Assembly (NCBI GenBank): GCA_036873135.1
Contig: JAPTYO010000027.1
Location: 1,817,195-1,881,194 of the forward strand
Length of the DNA stretch: 64,000 bases
Reading direction: 5' to 3'
From: Clarkia xantiana subsp. parviflora
Lineage: Eukaryota > Streptophyta > Magnoliopsida > Myrtales > Onagraceae
Part shown: positions 34,973 through 46,060 of the stretch, piece after piece
Position numbering within the stretch: the stretch's first letter is position 1
How the letters are laid out: every line of letters starts with the position of its first letter
Program-made: the position numbers and the translations under genes
Notes under the pieces: model-generated
Database searches by the model: none
What the model saw: only the letters and a program-made list of their open reading frames with translations
What the model was told of the DNA's origin: nothing

Positions 34973-35249
34973 GATGACTGGACTATTTAATTAGTTAGGT
35001 CTTATTTAGTGGGTTTAGAGATGCAACTATCTAACTACTCTTAGACAAATTTAGCAGCTTACACAAATTTTCAATCTCTTGGCCCAAAAAAAAATCAGGC
35101 TTATAAATACTATATTCCAACCATTTTTTTCTTTAAAATTTAATATTAGACTGTAAAAATACGATTTTAAGTAAATAAATATATTTTCGTAACTTTACGT
35201 AATGTTGCCCCCTCTGAATTCAAATCCTAGATCCGTCCCTGCTTCCAAC

Positions 35250-35961
35250 TCCAGTCGTTCACCGCCGGACCTCCATCGGTGACCAGCCTTGCATCTACTC
35301 CGACCGATCTCCTACCCTCGCCGGAAATTACTAGAGCGCCACTTCTCCGGCCAACCACCTTCATCCGTCCCGGCCACCTGACCCCGCTCTTGTCCTCCTC
35401 CGCAGCAGTCGATCACCAGCTCAGCCATGCCCGACGTTGCTTTCCGACCACTAGAGTCAACACCGTGCATGTCCAACCCTGTCCAGTAGCTCCGATTCTG
35501 ATCCCTACCATCGTTACCTCCTTTCGAATGTCTTCTCCGATCTCGAGCTCTTTTCATCACCCGACAACCTCGAGCTGCTCCAGACTCACCTCCATTCATC
35601 TTGCACTAGTCGATTCGTGTCCGGATTCTGACCACCGATCGTTATCATTACCTTCTTTTTAGTCATTACATTTCTTTCCAAATCCTAAGTTTGACATTGA
35701 AAAAGATGTTGCATGTCATGTTTGAGATTTTGCATGTACCATATGAAGGCACGTCCGATATCCACCCGGACACTTCGCAGTCATCCCTGCTTGGCCCGTA
35801 CTCGGCCTCATCGTCAGCTCCATCTCAGCCTCGAGCCGAGTTCACCACCGAAGACGAAGTCCTTGCCGCTGTCCACCCCACCAGTTTCATCGACGATGGT
35901 TGCTGTCGCTGATCTTCATCTCCTTGTTTGCAGGTATGCAAACATACACTTCTCATGTATT

Positions 35962-35995
<34 letters not shown>

Positions 35996-36440
35996 TGTTT
36001 ATTTAGATATTTTAGCTAATTATTTTAAGTTAGTAGTAGAATATTAGTTTCATAAATTATGTATATGTTGAATATATATATTAAGTTGTGTTTTGATCCG
36101 ATTATGTTCGAAAGTGCTCTTAGATTTTGTTTTTTGTTTTTTTTTTTTAATGTAGAATCGGTTTGTAGTTGATATTACTTAACGATATAATTGGAAAATT
36201 AATTGAATTGAGTACCGAAATGGCGTAGTTAAAAATTTATATTTTTTTAATTCATAATAGAACCCCTGAACTAAAATTTCTGATCGTAGACTGATTTTAT
36301 ACCTATGTGGTTAATTCGTTATTCGCTTGGGTAACTTAGGATTCTAGTTAGCATTAATTAACTAGTGGCGACTCTTTTCAAACATCCACGTTTTGAAAAC
36401 GTAATTCGCCTTAGGTCCGATTTTAGGTCTTACACTATGT
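35250..36440. other. Region right of the hAT-type element; possible LTR remnant
   Basis: Continues the sequence broken at 30,567. It has a Pro/Ser-rich open frame (35,279-35,662) and another at 35,691-35,912, neither with a domain I know. A (TA)n run is at about 35,965-35,993. Near 36,366 TGGCGACTC resembles a primer-site motif of some plant Ty3 elements, which, with the LTR-like start at 29,911, hints at one old LTR. I could not define its ends. Confidence 0.3.
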
Positions 36441-36589
36441 AATCCCTACATAAGGGTCACCTATGTGTGATAATAAGATCATCATCAATTCTCTATTCTA
36501 CTACCTCTCTACTTTCGTACCAAAATTTTTATTATTAAATATATTTTTTTACATGTATTATAAATAGATATTAGGATTTAGGATTTAAG

Positions 36590-36627
36590 CACTCACGTCG
36601 TGCTCCGCGCAGGATATGCACACTAGT
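36590..36627 (+). mobile_element. Helitron-like 3' end
   Basis: A GC-rich hairpin-like stretch (CGTGCTCCGCGCAGG) followed about ten bases later by CTAG at 36,623-36,626 and then T. This is the form of a Helitron terminus inserted between A and T. The 5' end (TC) is not identified. Confidence 0.4.
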
Positions 36628-36834
36628 ATATTTAACATATTATGATGTTACCTTACTTTTTGTTTTTGTTTTTTTTTTTTTGCTATTAACATTACAGTAG
36701 TAAACTATGCAAAAAAAATCTTAGTTAATAATAAATAAACCTAGTTTCAATATATATATATATATATTTGGCATAAGGGAGAGTGTTAACCCACCATATT
36801 GCGCCACATCACCATTCTCATATATATATATATA

Positions 36835-36872
36835 CTAGTTATTAACGCGTGCGTTGCACGCGTATCGGTCGT
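36835..36872 (-). mobile_element. Helitron-like 3' end, minus strand
   Basis: On the minus strand GCGTGCAACGCACGC can fold into a hairpin and is followed by GTTAATAA and CTAG, then T. This fits a Helitron 3' end. The extent of the element to the right is unknown. Confidence 0.5.
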
Positions 36873-38269
36873 CTAAATTTCAAGATATATAATTTATCTT
36901 AAGCTTTCTAATATGATGATATTTAATTAATACATGGGCAACTTGAGGGGCTGGGAGAAAAAAAGAACAACACAATGTATTTCATAACGAAAATAATAGA
37001 AAGATGATAATTATGTACAAAATTAACTATTTTTTTCCATTACGGTACTAAATTAGCTTTACATGTATATATATTTACGGTTAGAACTAATAATGAGTTA
37101 CATCGCGTATGGCGTGGGTTATTAACGACAGAGTTGTATCTAACTCATCAACTTGAGGAGTGAAGAATGTAAACCCGTACTTAACCACTTAGAGTCATTA
37201 GTGGAACAGTTTGACCTATACAAACGTAACTATACACGTTCCATGCGATTTTATACCATAATACCAACAAAAATTGATTTAACGCCAAAGGAAAATTCAA
37301 TTCATTAAAATCAAAAGTTTATACTTGACTTTACATCAATTATTTATTTAAATACTAATTAGGTTGTACACAATTTGATTAAATTGACAAATGGAAGAAT
37401 TAAATTAATAGTTCGAGACCCTAAATGATGGACGATGAGTAACATGTTATACATAAAAGGTCAAAATTCAAGAACCTTTGTTGACACATATACAAAAAAA
37501 TCTCAACATGTACTCTAAGTGTACACGAGTTGAATACATATTATAATTTGGGGGTGAATCGAATTTATAGGTATATTGCATTAAGTAGTTAATGATAACT
37601 AATGTAACATGTAAGTTAAGTGACTTAGCAAAAAAATTAATGCAGTTTAACTAATGAAAATTTTAGTGAAACTTCAGGAACTACGGTTGATCCATATTTT
37701 GATAGGTTATATGAGTTGGCAAGTGACTGATTTATGCGATACAAAAATGTTAAAGGGCGGAACATCCCCAAATCTGTGATATGGTAAATGAAACAATGCA
37801 TGCACTCGGCATTTGCACATATTGAATGCATATCATATGTTAAGGATGACTCTAATTGATGGATTCAGATCTCCTGCCCACTCTTCATGCCCCAAATTGT
37901 GCCTCACAATTTAGATTTTGACACGTGTCCTTAAATTTAATTTTCCTTCTTGGTTTCACAAATCTAAGTAGGGTTTTAGAGAAAAAAAAACCACAAAATT
38001 AATTACACACACGTATCAAAATCTTAACGATGAGACACGATTTGGAACAAGAAGAGTGGGGCAGGAGATATACATCCTTAATTGATAAGTTTATTGGATT
38101 GAGAATTTAATAATAACTACATCGACATGTCAATTAAGCGAACTTAAAAAATAAAAATAACAAAATTTAACAAAATGATTTTTAAGTAATAGTAAAGATA
38201 AATAGATGGGTCTCGAAGATAATAAAGACTAAATCGTCAATATTATAAAGTTATGGGAACTAAATATTA

Positions 38270-38278
<9 letters not shown>

Positions 38279-38333
<55 letters not shown>
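38279..38333. repeat. (AAT)n microsatellite
   Basis: About 18 units of TAA/AAT, uninterrupted. Confidence 0.95.
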
Positions 38334-38336
<3 letters not shown>

Positions 38337-38501
38337 TTAAAAATGTTGAAAATGTACCTATTGGGGTGAGGACAACCCTCACATTTTATATTGGTATAAA
38401 GATATATATATATATATATATTGGAAAATGCTGTAGGTACATAAATTCATACTGAAATAAACTACGGCTCCGTCTATCTACTTTCGACGTTTTCACCTTT
38501 A

Positions 38502-38918
38502 GGGCATCCACAGTGGTATTACGTAAAGATTACGTAAACGTGGGTTCTACATGTTTATTTAAGTAAAGCAACAGAAAATATCTATAGTGGTTTTACATAT
38601 CATTCCTTAAAGATGGGACCCACACGTAAATTTATGTTTTTACATAAAACATTCCTTAAATATAAGTAATGCACTATGTATTACGTAACCAATATTTTAT
38701 TATATATTAATTCATTTTATAATTAATGCTAATATCTTATTAGTGGTTGTTAGAAAATCTGATAATAAAATATATTTAAGGAATATCTTTAAGTAATACG
38801 ATTGTAGAGAAAATATTTTTTACGTGTGTTTTAAATTTACGTATTACTTAAATTGTACATAGATGTCTACGTGACAACTTTAAAGAATACAATTTATGTA
38901 AAACCACTGTGGATGCTC
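38502..38918. mobile_element. Tourist-like MITE
   Basis: 417 bp with inverted ends GGGCATCCACAGTGG and GAGCATCCACAGTGG, flanked by TTA at 38,499-38,501 and 38,919-38,921. Three-base TTA/TAA duplications are typical of PIF/Harbinger MITEs. AT-rich and non-coding. Confidence 0.8.
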
Positions 38919-38993
38919 TTAGTATAGCTCTCCTCTACTTTTGTTTTTGTTGTTAGGTGACTAGGTCCCACATTTATTTTTGTCTATATTTAC

Positions 38994-39782
38994 TGTTTCG
39001 ACCGAGTTATTGCGGGTTGCCCGCGGAATAGCTCGTCGAAGTCTTCGGGTTGGGTGCGAGCCAAGTCCGTCCTCTAAAGTCGCGTGCGGGCCTTAGCTTC
39101 GTCTTCTGATCGGCGATAGGTCCTTTGGGCTCTCTGGAAGATCGTCTATCTGCACCTGCGAGAGGAGCATTACCAAGCAGTCCCCGTGGAGAGGGGGGGG
39201 GGTGCTTGGTGCGCTCGCTCCGACGATCAACATTAGTCGACTTCTAGAGAGAGAAAGAGTGGGTTTTCTAGAGAGAGGTCAGAGCTTTTCCCATTTTCAC
39301 CCAAAGTGACTTTTTGAATGACTTGAAAATGTTTACCCCCAAGGTGGCTATTTATAGGCAACCTTGGACCGTAAACCGGTTTTGACCCGGTTCGATGTGG
39401 AAATGTGAACCGGGATGCAGGGGAGAGCTTTGGGAAAAGGACTCTGACGCGCGTCTCAGGCGGCTGTCACGAGCGGGACGCGCGCGCCTTTGAAACATAG
39501 GTCTCGGACACATAGGAGTTAGTTAAAAATCGAGTCTCCTATACGTTCGGGACAAAATGAGGGGTGTACGCGACACCCCCCGGGTGTTGAGCTTACCCGG
39601 AAATTCCGGGTAAGCTTAACTTACCCGGAATTTTCCGGGTAAGCCCCCCGGGGATGTCGGGCAAGTTCGCGACTTGCCCGGTTTCCCCCGGTTAGCTCGA
39701 AATTGGGGAATCGTAAAGGGTCTTGCGCGTGTATGAGGTCCGAATAATTAAGACCGAGCCCGAATCATGCGTATATCCATCA
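38994..39782 (-). repeat. 3' LTR of element B
   Basis: 789 bp, TGATGGATATACGCATG...GTCGAAACA on the minus strand. It holds two palindromes of GCTTACCCGGAAATTCCGGG type at 39,590-39,646; the other LTR has five. TATAAATAG on the minus strand near 39,348-39,356 is the TATA box. Confidence 0.95.
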
Positions 39783-39796
39783 CTTGCCCCCGAGTT
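39783..39796 (-). other. Polypurine tract of element B
   Basis: On the minus strand CTCGGGGGCAAG comes directly before the LTR start TGATGG. Confidence 0.8.
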
Positions 39797-41664
39797 AAAT
39801 AACGGCTTGACCTTTGTTTAACTCTATTCTAAGATAGGGTATACGCGTGATTCGGGTCGTCTGCTCACCTTGAGTTTTGACCTACCAAGGGTGGATACGC
39901 GCGGCTCAGGCGAATTCCATGTCTTAGTTTTTTGAGGTGGTCATGCTTGACAACTGCACAAAGGGTTAGTAGCACAACGGACTACAAGTAATATGGAAAA
40001 TGTGATTGTTTGGAGAATTAAGGCGCGAGCGCACATGAAATCTTTCGGGTTTGCAAGGTGATCAAATAAACATGGAATGCTCTTGTTACGACTAATTGTA
40101 CCAAAATGATAATAAATCATGAAAATTTTGGCAAAACGTTTTCCATGCAGTGTGATGGTTTCCGGGAGCCCGTCGTCCGAGACGGTCGTCTTGACGGCGA
40201 GGCGACGGTTTTAGTGAATGATGCAATGCCGGGTTTGGAAAATCACATGTGACAGGCGTAATACGACAAATCATAAACATAGCGTTTTCAAAAAGTTGAA
40301 ACCATTTGAAATGACTTAGTTAAATTTAGCTAAATCATTTGATGGTGAAAACCCAAGCTATCAACAATTTTAAAAAATGAAGGGTGGATGAGAGTATACC
40401 TCTTGGATGTATGGTACTTACTATGTTGTGTAGTCCACCTCCTTCATGATAGTTTATAAAACTATCAACATTTGAATTGGTTGTGGTTAGAGTTTTGGAG
40501 GGGCTAAGGTAGTGATTTTAGGAATTCACTTTAGGGTGCTAGTGAGACCCCATTTCGGCCGGCCACAACCAGGAGTACCACCGGCGAGGTCAAGGCGGCC
40601 TAGCGGCGGCGAGGCGGCGGCGACAGCGGCGGGAGCGGCGGCGGTAGCGGACGGCGGCTGCATCCTTTGCGGGTCGATTTCGAGCTCGATTCGACCCGTT
40701 TTCGCGTCCTTCTTGTCGAGTATCGATTGGTAACGTCGTCCCCTCCCTTCTCTTGATGTTAATTAGACCTTTAGGGCTGCACATTTTGAATTTCAATAAG
40801 GTGCATGGTAGGTGTTTGATGAAATGCCTAAGTGAAATTTCGGCTTGATTTTCAAAACTTGTTTTTGGCTAAGCTCTAAATGTAGATAGATAGAGTTAAG
40901 GATAGTGAACTCCCTTTGTGAAGAGGTCCCTAGGTTCCGACCACCCGGGGGGAATCGTGGAGGTTCAAAGTTGGACTTATTCGAGCGAAAAGTTCGAGCC
41001 TTTGTATCTTGATACGGGTGGCTTGATATGATGTCCCCTATGGTGATAATGCCCCCTTGATTGTTTGTGAGTGGATGACCATGCCCCCGGAGTTTAGATG
41101 ATTGCGTGGTAGTTCGCGTTCATTAGTGGCTTAGTTGACCCGAGTGTTCCTCGGATTGCTCGGGGAAGAGTAAGTCTCCCGGTGACATGTAATAGGCTTG
41201 CTTAAGTGCATTTGATCTGCTTGTATGTGCCCCCGGAGCCTTGAGCCGTTTTGGGGATAAAACTTGATCGAAATGTGGTCGGATGGCATTTTGGTAATTA
41301 TGACCAACTTTGCATGTCTTTGATTTCTTTAGTTCTTGAACTTGTCGCTTTGTAGAGCGCTTGAATACCTGTGTCACATTGCACAAATGTATGAAAATTT
41401 GATTAGTAGGTGGCCTAGGCCTTTGATGAGCGTAAGGATTTTTGACTCCCGAGCGGGAGGGTCCCTAGCTGTTTGCTCGCGGACAGTTGGTCCGTTGGGT
41501 TGGATATCCTTGCAAAGGACTTTGATGAATGTGGTTGGTGTGTTGCCTTGGTTTTTGATTGAGTTGTGTATGGTTTTTGCAGGGCTTGGTTGGCGGGCTT
41601 GCAGGCGCCCGACTTTGATACTTAGAGTATTCTTGATAGGAAACGGTTTCTACTTCTCCGCACA
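39797..41664. other. Non-coding region of element B upstream of the antisense gene
   Basis: About 1.9 kb without a convincing gene. It includes a GC-rich block at 40,550-40,740 (GGCGGCGGCGACAGCGGCGG) very unlike its surroundings. It may hold the promoter and leader of the antisense gene, since the same position in the Ty3 element has a TATA box. Confidence 0.4.
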
Positions 41665-43997
41665 ATGAGTAAGTTTCATCCTTTTGTTTCGGATAACTTT
41701 GAGGGAGAGGTTGATGAGAGCACCATGGATTCCGATTCTGGGTCTCGAAGTGGTGTACTCTTGGGACCATCGGGTGATCGCGTGATACTGGAGAAGACTC
41801 AGCTATTTTTTCCCAACAAGCTTCCACGTTCCAAGTTTGACCTCTATGTCTCGACCCGGGGCTGGTGTCCCGGCCTAGAGGTCTTGTACCCTTGGGATGT
41901 TGTAAAGGGGGTTGAATTTGGTCGGCCCACCGTTCCTCCAGCTGAGTATGAGGCAGTCTACCTTTCACAATTTCGAGAAGGGCTGCGGTTTCCCTACTGT
42001 CAGGATCTGGTTCGCCTTTGTCGATATTATAAGATTTCTCCTGTCTCTATTACCCCACCAGGGTTTAGAGCTTGGACGTGTTTTCGGGTGCAATGTCATC
42101 TAAATTCCTGGGACTACTCGATAGTGTTGTTTCGAGCCTTCTACCGCCTGGGTAAGGCGGACGAGTCTGGGATGTGCACCTTCAGCTTGCGTTGGCCTCA
42201 TATGACCGAAAAGGGATTCTCTTCCCTTGGCTTGCGCAGGGCGGGGTGGAATACTGAAGCGCGATTCTGCGAACGGTCGGACACTTCCCAGAATAAATGG
42301 AAGTGTCAGTACTTTTTTATAAAGGATGCGGGCACGACTTGGACGACTTCTCACATATTGGATGCCGATCCCGTTCCACGATTTCAGGAGTTCTCCGATA
42401 GAGATAAGGTCACTTTGAAGAAGATCCATGCGGCGAATAGGGCGGGGGAGTACAGCCCCCTTTATCGTGCTTCTGACGCCGAGCTGCTCGCGGCGGGCAT
42501 TCACGTACGTCCTTCGAGGGAGGAGTTGGTATGTTTTGAAGTTTTGTAACATCTGCTCTTGTTTCCATGTAGGTTGGTTTCTTAACAGACGCCCCTGTTT
42601 ACAGGGTGGAGTTGCAGGCGGGTCTTCTCAGATTGTTCCCGGCCTAGACGATACTCTTCCTGTTGGCCCGGGTATGGGACTTGTGCCTTTTAAAGGTTTC
42701 GTTGAGATTTTTCCCATGCTAATATGCTAATGGTCTTTTTGCGGTCGTCTTTGCAGGCTTGGAATTTCCGACGGCGGGGGGAGTTGCGCCTGTCGGGGAG
42801 CATGATGCTGACGTCCGCTCCCCGAGCGATCCTAGGAGGTTGACATCTGACGGCATGCCTCTTGCTCCTTCCTGTGACAAAGGGAAAGGGCCTATGTATG
42901 CAGATTCGACCATGCCTGTCCCCCGGTCGGGGAGCGGGCGTTCAGTGGAGATGCCTCCCTTGGGAGGTGATTGTGGTTGACTTCTTGTTGTATTGGTATG
43001 GTTTGCCTTCTCCTAATGTGTTTGCTTTTGATGTGTAGTTGTTCCTACTCCTCCGGCTCTCCGCAAGTCTGATTTGATTTGCCGGCTTGATCGGGATGTG
43101 TCTGGGAATGAGTGGGCTCCGTATTCTCAGTCTACTGTCCGTTTTCCCAAGGATGTTTCCTTGAGCACACCTGCTGTTGGTGTGCGTGTGGTTCAGCGGT
43201 CTGTTCCGCCGGCTGACCGCAAGACGTGTCCCCGGGACCCTGAGGCTGCGTTGAAATGTGTCGAGGAGTCACTCGCGCGCTTTGCTCCTGTACGTTGTTT
43301 TCCTTTTATGTTGGGTCTATCACGTTTGTCTGGCTTCTTTGTGTGTGATGTGCTTGTGTTGTTGTTGCAGGTGAATGCCGTGATGACCAATCTTTCCTCC
43401 TTTGTTGTCGAGCTTGTTGAGGAGACGAGGGGTCTGCATGATCGTCATGAGCACTTGTCTCAAGATGTTGTTGTGTTGAGGGAGAAGGCGCGCGCACATT
43501 CAGATGCTTCTTCCAAGGCTTCCGCTGATCTCAAGGGAAGTCAGGATTGTGCGTCTCAGCTGGAGGCGGAGCTATTTGCCCTACTGCGCCAGGAGAAGGT
43601 CGATGAGGAGGCGCATGCTGTGGCGCTGAGGGACACCAAGGAGTCTCATGTTGCCCTGGGTGATCAGCTTGGGATGATTGAGTTTCCTACTACAGCTGAT
43701 TACCCAAAGCTTCTCGAGAAGGCACGTGATGATCGCATGGAGTCCTTCTCTGTGGATTACTTCAGGAGGGTATACTCTCTTGCCCCCGATTTTCCTTTCC
43801 AGAGTGCTGGTCCATATGCTGGTTATGCCCTCGGGGCTATTGCGGGGATCCGAGCGAGCGGTGGAACGAGTGGTATGACGGGACAGGTGTCCGTCCCTGT
43901 TGGTGTTGATCGCCGTGGTGCTTTCAAAGGCCCTGCGCAAGATGTTTTTATGACTGATGCCTTTGGTTCTGGTTCTCCTGACGTTGGGTTAGGTTGA
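41665..43997 (+). CDS. Antisense gene of element B (predicted spliced)
   Basis: Starts at ATG 41,665 and looks intact. Exon 1 (to about 42,528) encodes a domain with LRFPYCQDLVRLCRYY, FRAWTCFRVQCH, WDYSIVLFRAFY and a QYFFIK block, like the Ty3 copy (8,736-11,425). Predicted introns: about 42,529-42,572 (short), 42,672-42,756, about 42,976-43,038 and 43,290-43,370. The last follows Phe-Ala-Pro at phase 0, as in element A. The later exons give a Ser/Pro-rich linker, GNEWAPYSQ with TPAVGVRVV, a coiled coil (about 43,390-43,640) and a C-terminal domain with YFRRVYSLAPDFPF, ending at 43,997. Resembles the plant 'putative gypsy type transposon' family; function unknown. It is the best preserved of the three copies. 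Confidence 0.8.
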
Positions 43998-44430
43998 TCT
44001 TTCTTTGTTTTTCCTTGTGTATATATGGTTTCTCCCCTTGCATGGGTGAGATTTTGACGGGGTGCGTCTTGGGCTTGACTTTTATGCTGGCTGGATGTCT
44101 TTACTTTTCAGACCTGCCATATTATATATATATATGCCTGACATGAGATGTTAGAAAGATATAATACTTAGTATTATTTTGCATCTTCCTTTATTGCTGT
44201 CTCAATAACTTGTTCTTTTTTTGAAGAGTATTGCTCTATTGACTGGTCGATTTCCTTATTCCGATAGTTTTCCTTAGGAAATTGCATCTCTGTTGGTGGC
44301 GGGGTGTGGATGAGTTGGTATTACCGTCGCCTGTGGCTTTGTAAGGAGGATGATCCTTGTTGAACTGCTTGTCTTCCTTTACGAAGATGTGAACAGACTA
44401 GTATGTACACATACTTGATGCTGCGGCTAA
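43998..44430. other. Spacer after the antisense gene of element B
   Basis: T-rich, non-coding, with a short (TA)n run near 44,125. It probably holds the 3' end of the antisense transcript. Confidence 0.4.
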
Positions 44431-45078
44431 GTGTGGATAGATTAGTGCGTCCGACACTTGCCTTTGTTTGCGAGGGAGGATTCCCAATGATCCGCTTGTC
44501 CCCCGACTTTTTGCAAGGATGTGAATAGATTAGTACGTTCACATCCTTGTATTATGGCGAAGTTTGGATAGATTAGTACGTCCGACACTTGCCTTTGTTT
44601 GCGAGGGAGGATTCCCAGTGATCCGCTTGTCCCCCGAATTTTTACAAGGATGTGAATAGATTAGTACGTTCACATCCTTGTATTATGGCGAAGTGTGGAT
44701 AGATTAGTACGTCCGACACTTGCATTTGTTTGCGAGGGAGGATTCCCAATGATCCGCTTGTCCCCCGACTTTTTGCAAGGATGTGAATAGATTAGTACGT
44801 TCACATCCTTGTATTATGGCGAAGTGTGGATAGATTAGTACGTCCGACACTTGCCTTTGTTTGCGAGGGAGGATTCCCAATGATCCGCTTGTCCCCCGAC
44901 TTTTTGCAAGGATGTGAATAGATTAGTACGTTCACATCCTTGTATTATGGCGAAGTGTGGATAGATTAGTACGTCCGACACTTGTATTTGTTTGCGAGGG
45001 AGGATTCCCAATGATCCGCTTGTCCCCCGACTTTTTGCAAGGATGTGAATAGATTAGTACGTTCACATCCTTGTTGAA
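44431..45078. repeat. 131-bp tandem repeat, about five copies, with two hairpins per unit
   Basis: Copies of GTGTGGATAGATTAGTACG begin at 44,431, 44,562, 44,693, 44,824 and 44,955: exact 131-bp spacing. In each unit GTGTGGA pairs with TCCGACAC, and CAAGGATGTGAA pairs with TTCACATCCTTG. Both loops carry TAGATTAGTACG. Copies are nearly identical. Confidence 0.93.
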
Positions 45079-45433
45079 ATTATTTTATCTCCTTGCGTGC
45101 GTCGCGCTTCCTCTGTTTTGAATACAGGCATGAGCTTCGCTTAGTCTTGCTTTGATATCTTTTTGATGGCTTTTCTTGTTGGTTGCCCTTTCTGCGTATA
45201 GGGTTAGGGCCTTTGTTGGTGATGTATGTGGCTTGTTCCTGGTTTTGGACCGGGGTAGCTTGCCATTACATGGTGATTTTTCCTACGCAAGGAGTGAACT
45301 TCATTAGTCTTCTTGTTTATTTACAAGGGATGTGCATGGATGGAGTCAACTGATCTCCCATCCTAAACGTTCTACTCAGTACTTGAAAAGTAAAGATAGA
45401 GTATGTGCATGTCATAGGGGGAGGATTATTCCC
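45079..45433. other. Spacer between repeat array and gag', element B
   Basis: Non-coding; nothing recognised. Confidence 0.35.
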
Positions 45434-46060
45434 TTAGTGACGGTTTGATAAAGCTGGCTTCTCGCATGCAATGTAGGAGCGCAGAGCTCCTTGTTTGATC
45501 AGTTCCTCGATTCTGTTGCGTAGAGAGGGGCACCCATTCGTGCTGTGACCCCATCTGTTGTGGTAGTGGCACCACGTTTCTGGATTCTTCCCGAGGAAGG
45601 CAATCCGGATCTCGCTTGGAGGAGGTAAAACATCCTTCAGGATGGTCTTGAACAACTCTTCCACCTCTATGTTCAGAGGTGTATACTCGCCATCTTGGTT
45701 GTTGTTCAAGTCTTGTCTTGCACGCTTGTGTTCGCGCGCCTCCTCTTGTTCTGCAGGTGGGCTGAACCACCCCAACTCGTTTGTGACCTCGACTGCTGTC
45801 TCCATCTTTTCTTTTAAGTCAGCATGGATTTGGTTGTTCTCCACCCTTGTGTTCGTCCATATAGGAGGAATGTGGGTGAGTTCATGTTCAGGAAGAAGGC
45901 ATTGATCACCGCTGACTTCTCTGCCAAACTTGAAGTTGCGTTTATGGCGAATCGCTTGAAGTAGTTTTGGATGGATTCTGACTCCCCTTGTTTGATGTCC
46001 CATATGCTTGGGAGCATTGGGGTTTGAAATGCTGGGAGTCTTTTTCCTTTGCTCATCATT
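45434..46060 (-). pseudogene. Second gag-like module (gag') of element B
   Basis: Follows protease without a break in homology. It reads IQNYFKRFAINATSS...AFFLNMN (capsid-type segment), then after a frameshift near 45,870 a DLKEKMETAVEV helix, YTPLNIEVEELFKTIL, AFLGKNPETWCHYHNRWGH with a C-x2-H-x4-H-x4-C knuckle, and IEELIKQGALRSYI. Each block has a partner in element A (14,424-15,060). The knuckle is like that of the main gag of the same element (WCESHEVNGHETDDC). It may bind element RNA, or improve packaging, but this is inference. Confidence 0.78.

Larger units (their letters stand above)
30568..35241. mobile_element. Non-autonomous hAT-type element holding a Mutator-like element
   Basis: The left end CAGGCACGGATGCAG and the right end (read inward) CAGGGACGGATCTAG form short imperfect inverted repeats, both followed by an AGGGGGC motif. 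The 8-bp duplication CTTCCAAC flanks them. Without the Mutator-like element it is about 1.3 kb. No transposase coding is seen, so it needs a partner element. It includes a duplicated AGGCAGGGA(T/C)GGAGAGAA motif (about 31,350 and 31,415). Confidence 0.8.
36441..38498. other. AT-rich intergenic region
   Basis: No gene. It contains Helitron-like 3' ends (36,590-36,627 and 36,835-36,870), AT runs, and a GAGAGTGTTAACCCACC-type stretch at 36,779-36,830 that recurs at 61,858-61,985. Confidence 0.5.

Noticed and set aside
35279..35912. Pro/Ser-rich open frames as possible host gene
   Set aside because: No domain, no clear splice structure, low-complexity composition, and the surroundings look like old repeat DNA.
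38400..38420. AT run as a promoter
   Set aside because: Simple repeat with no gene downstream.
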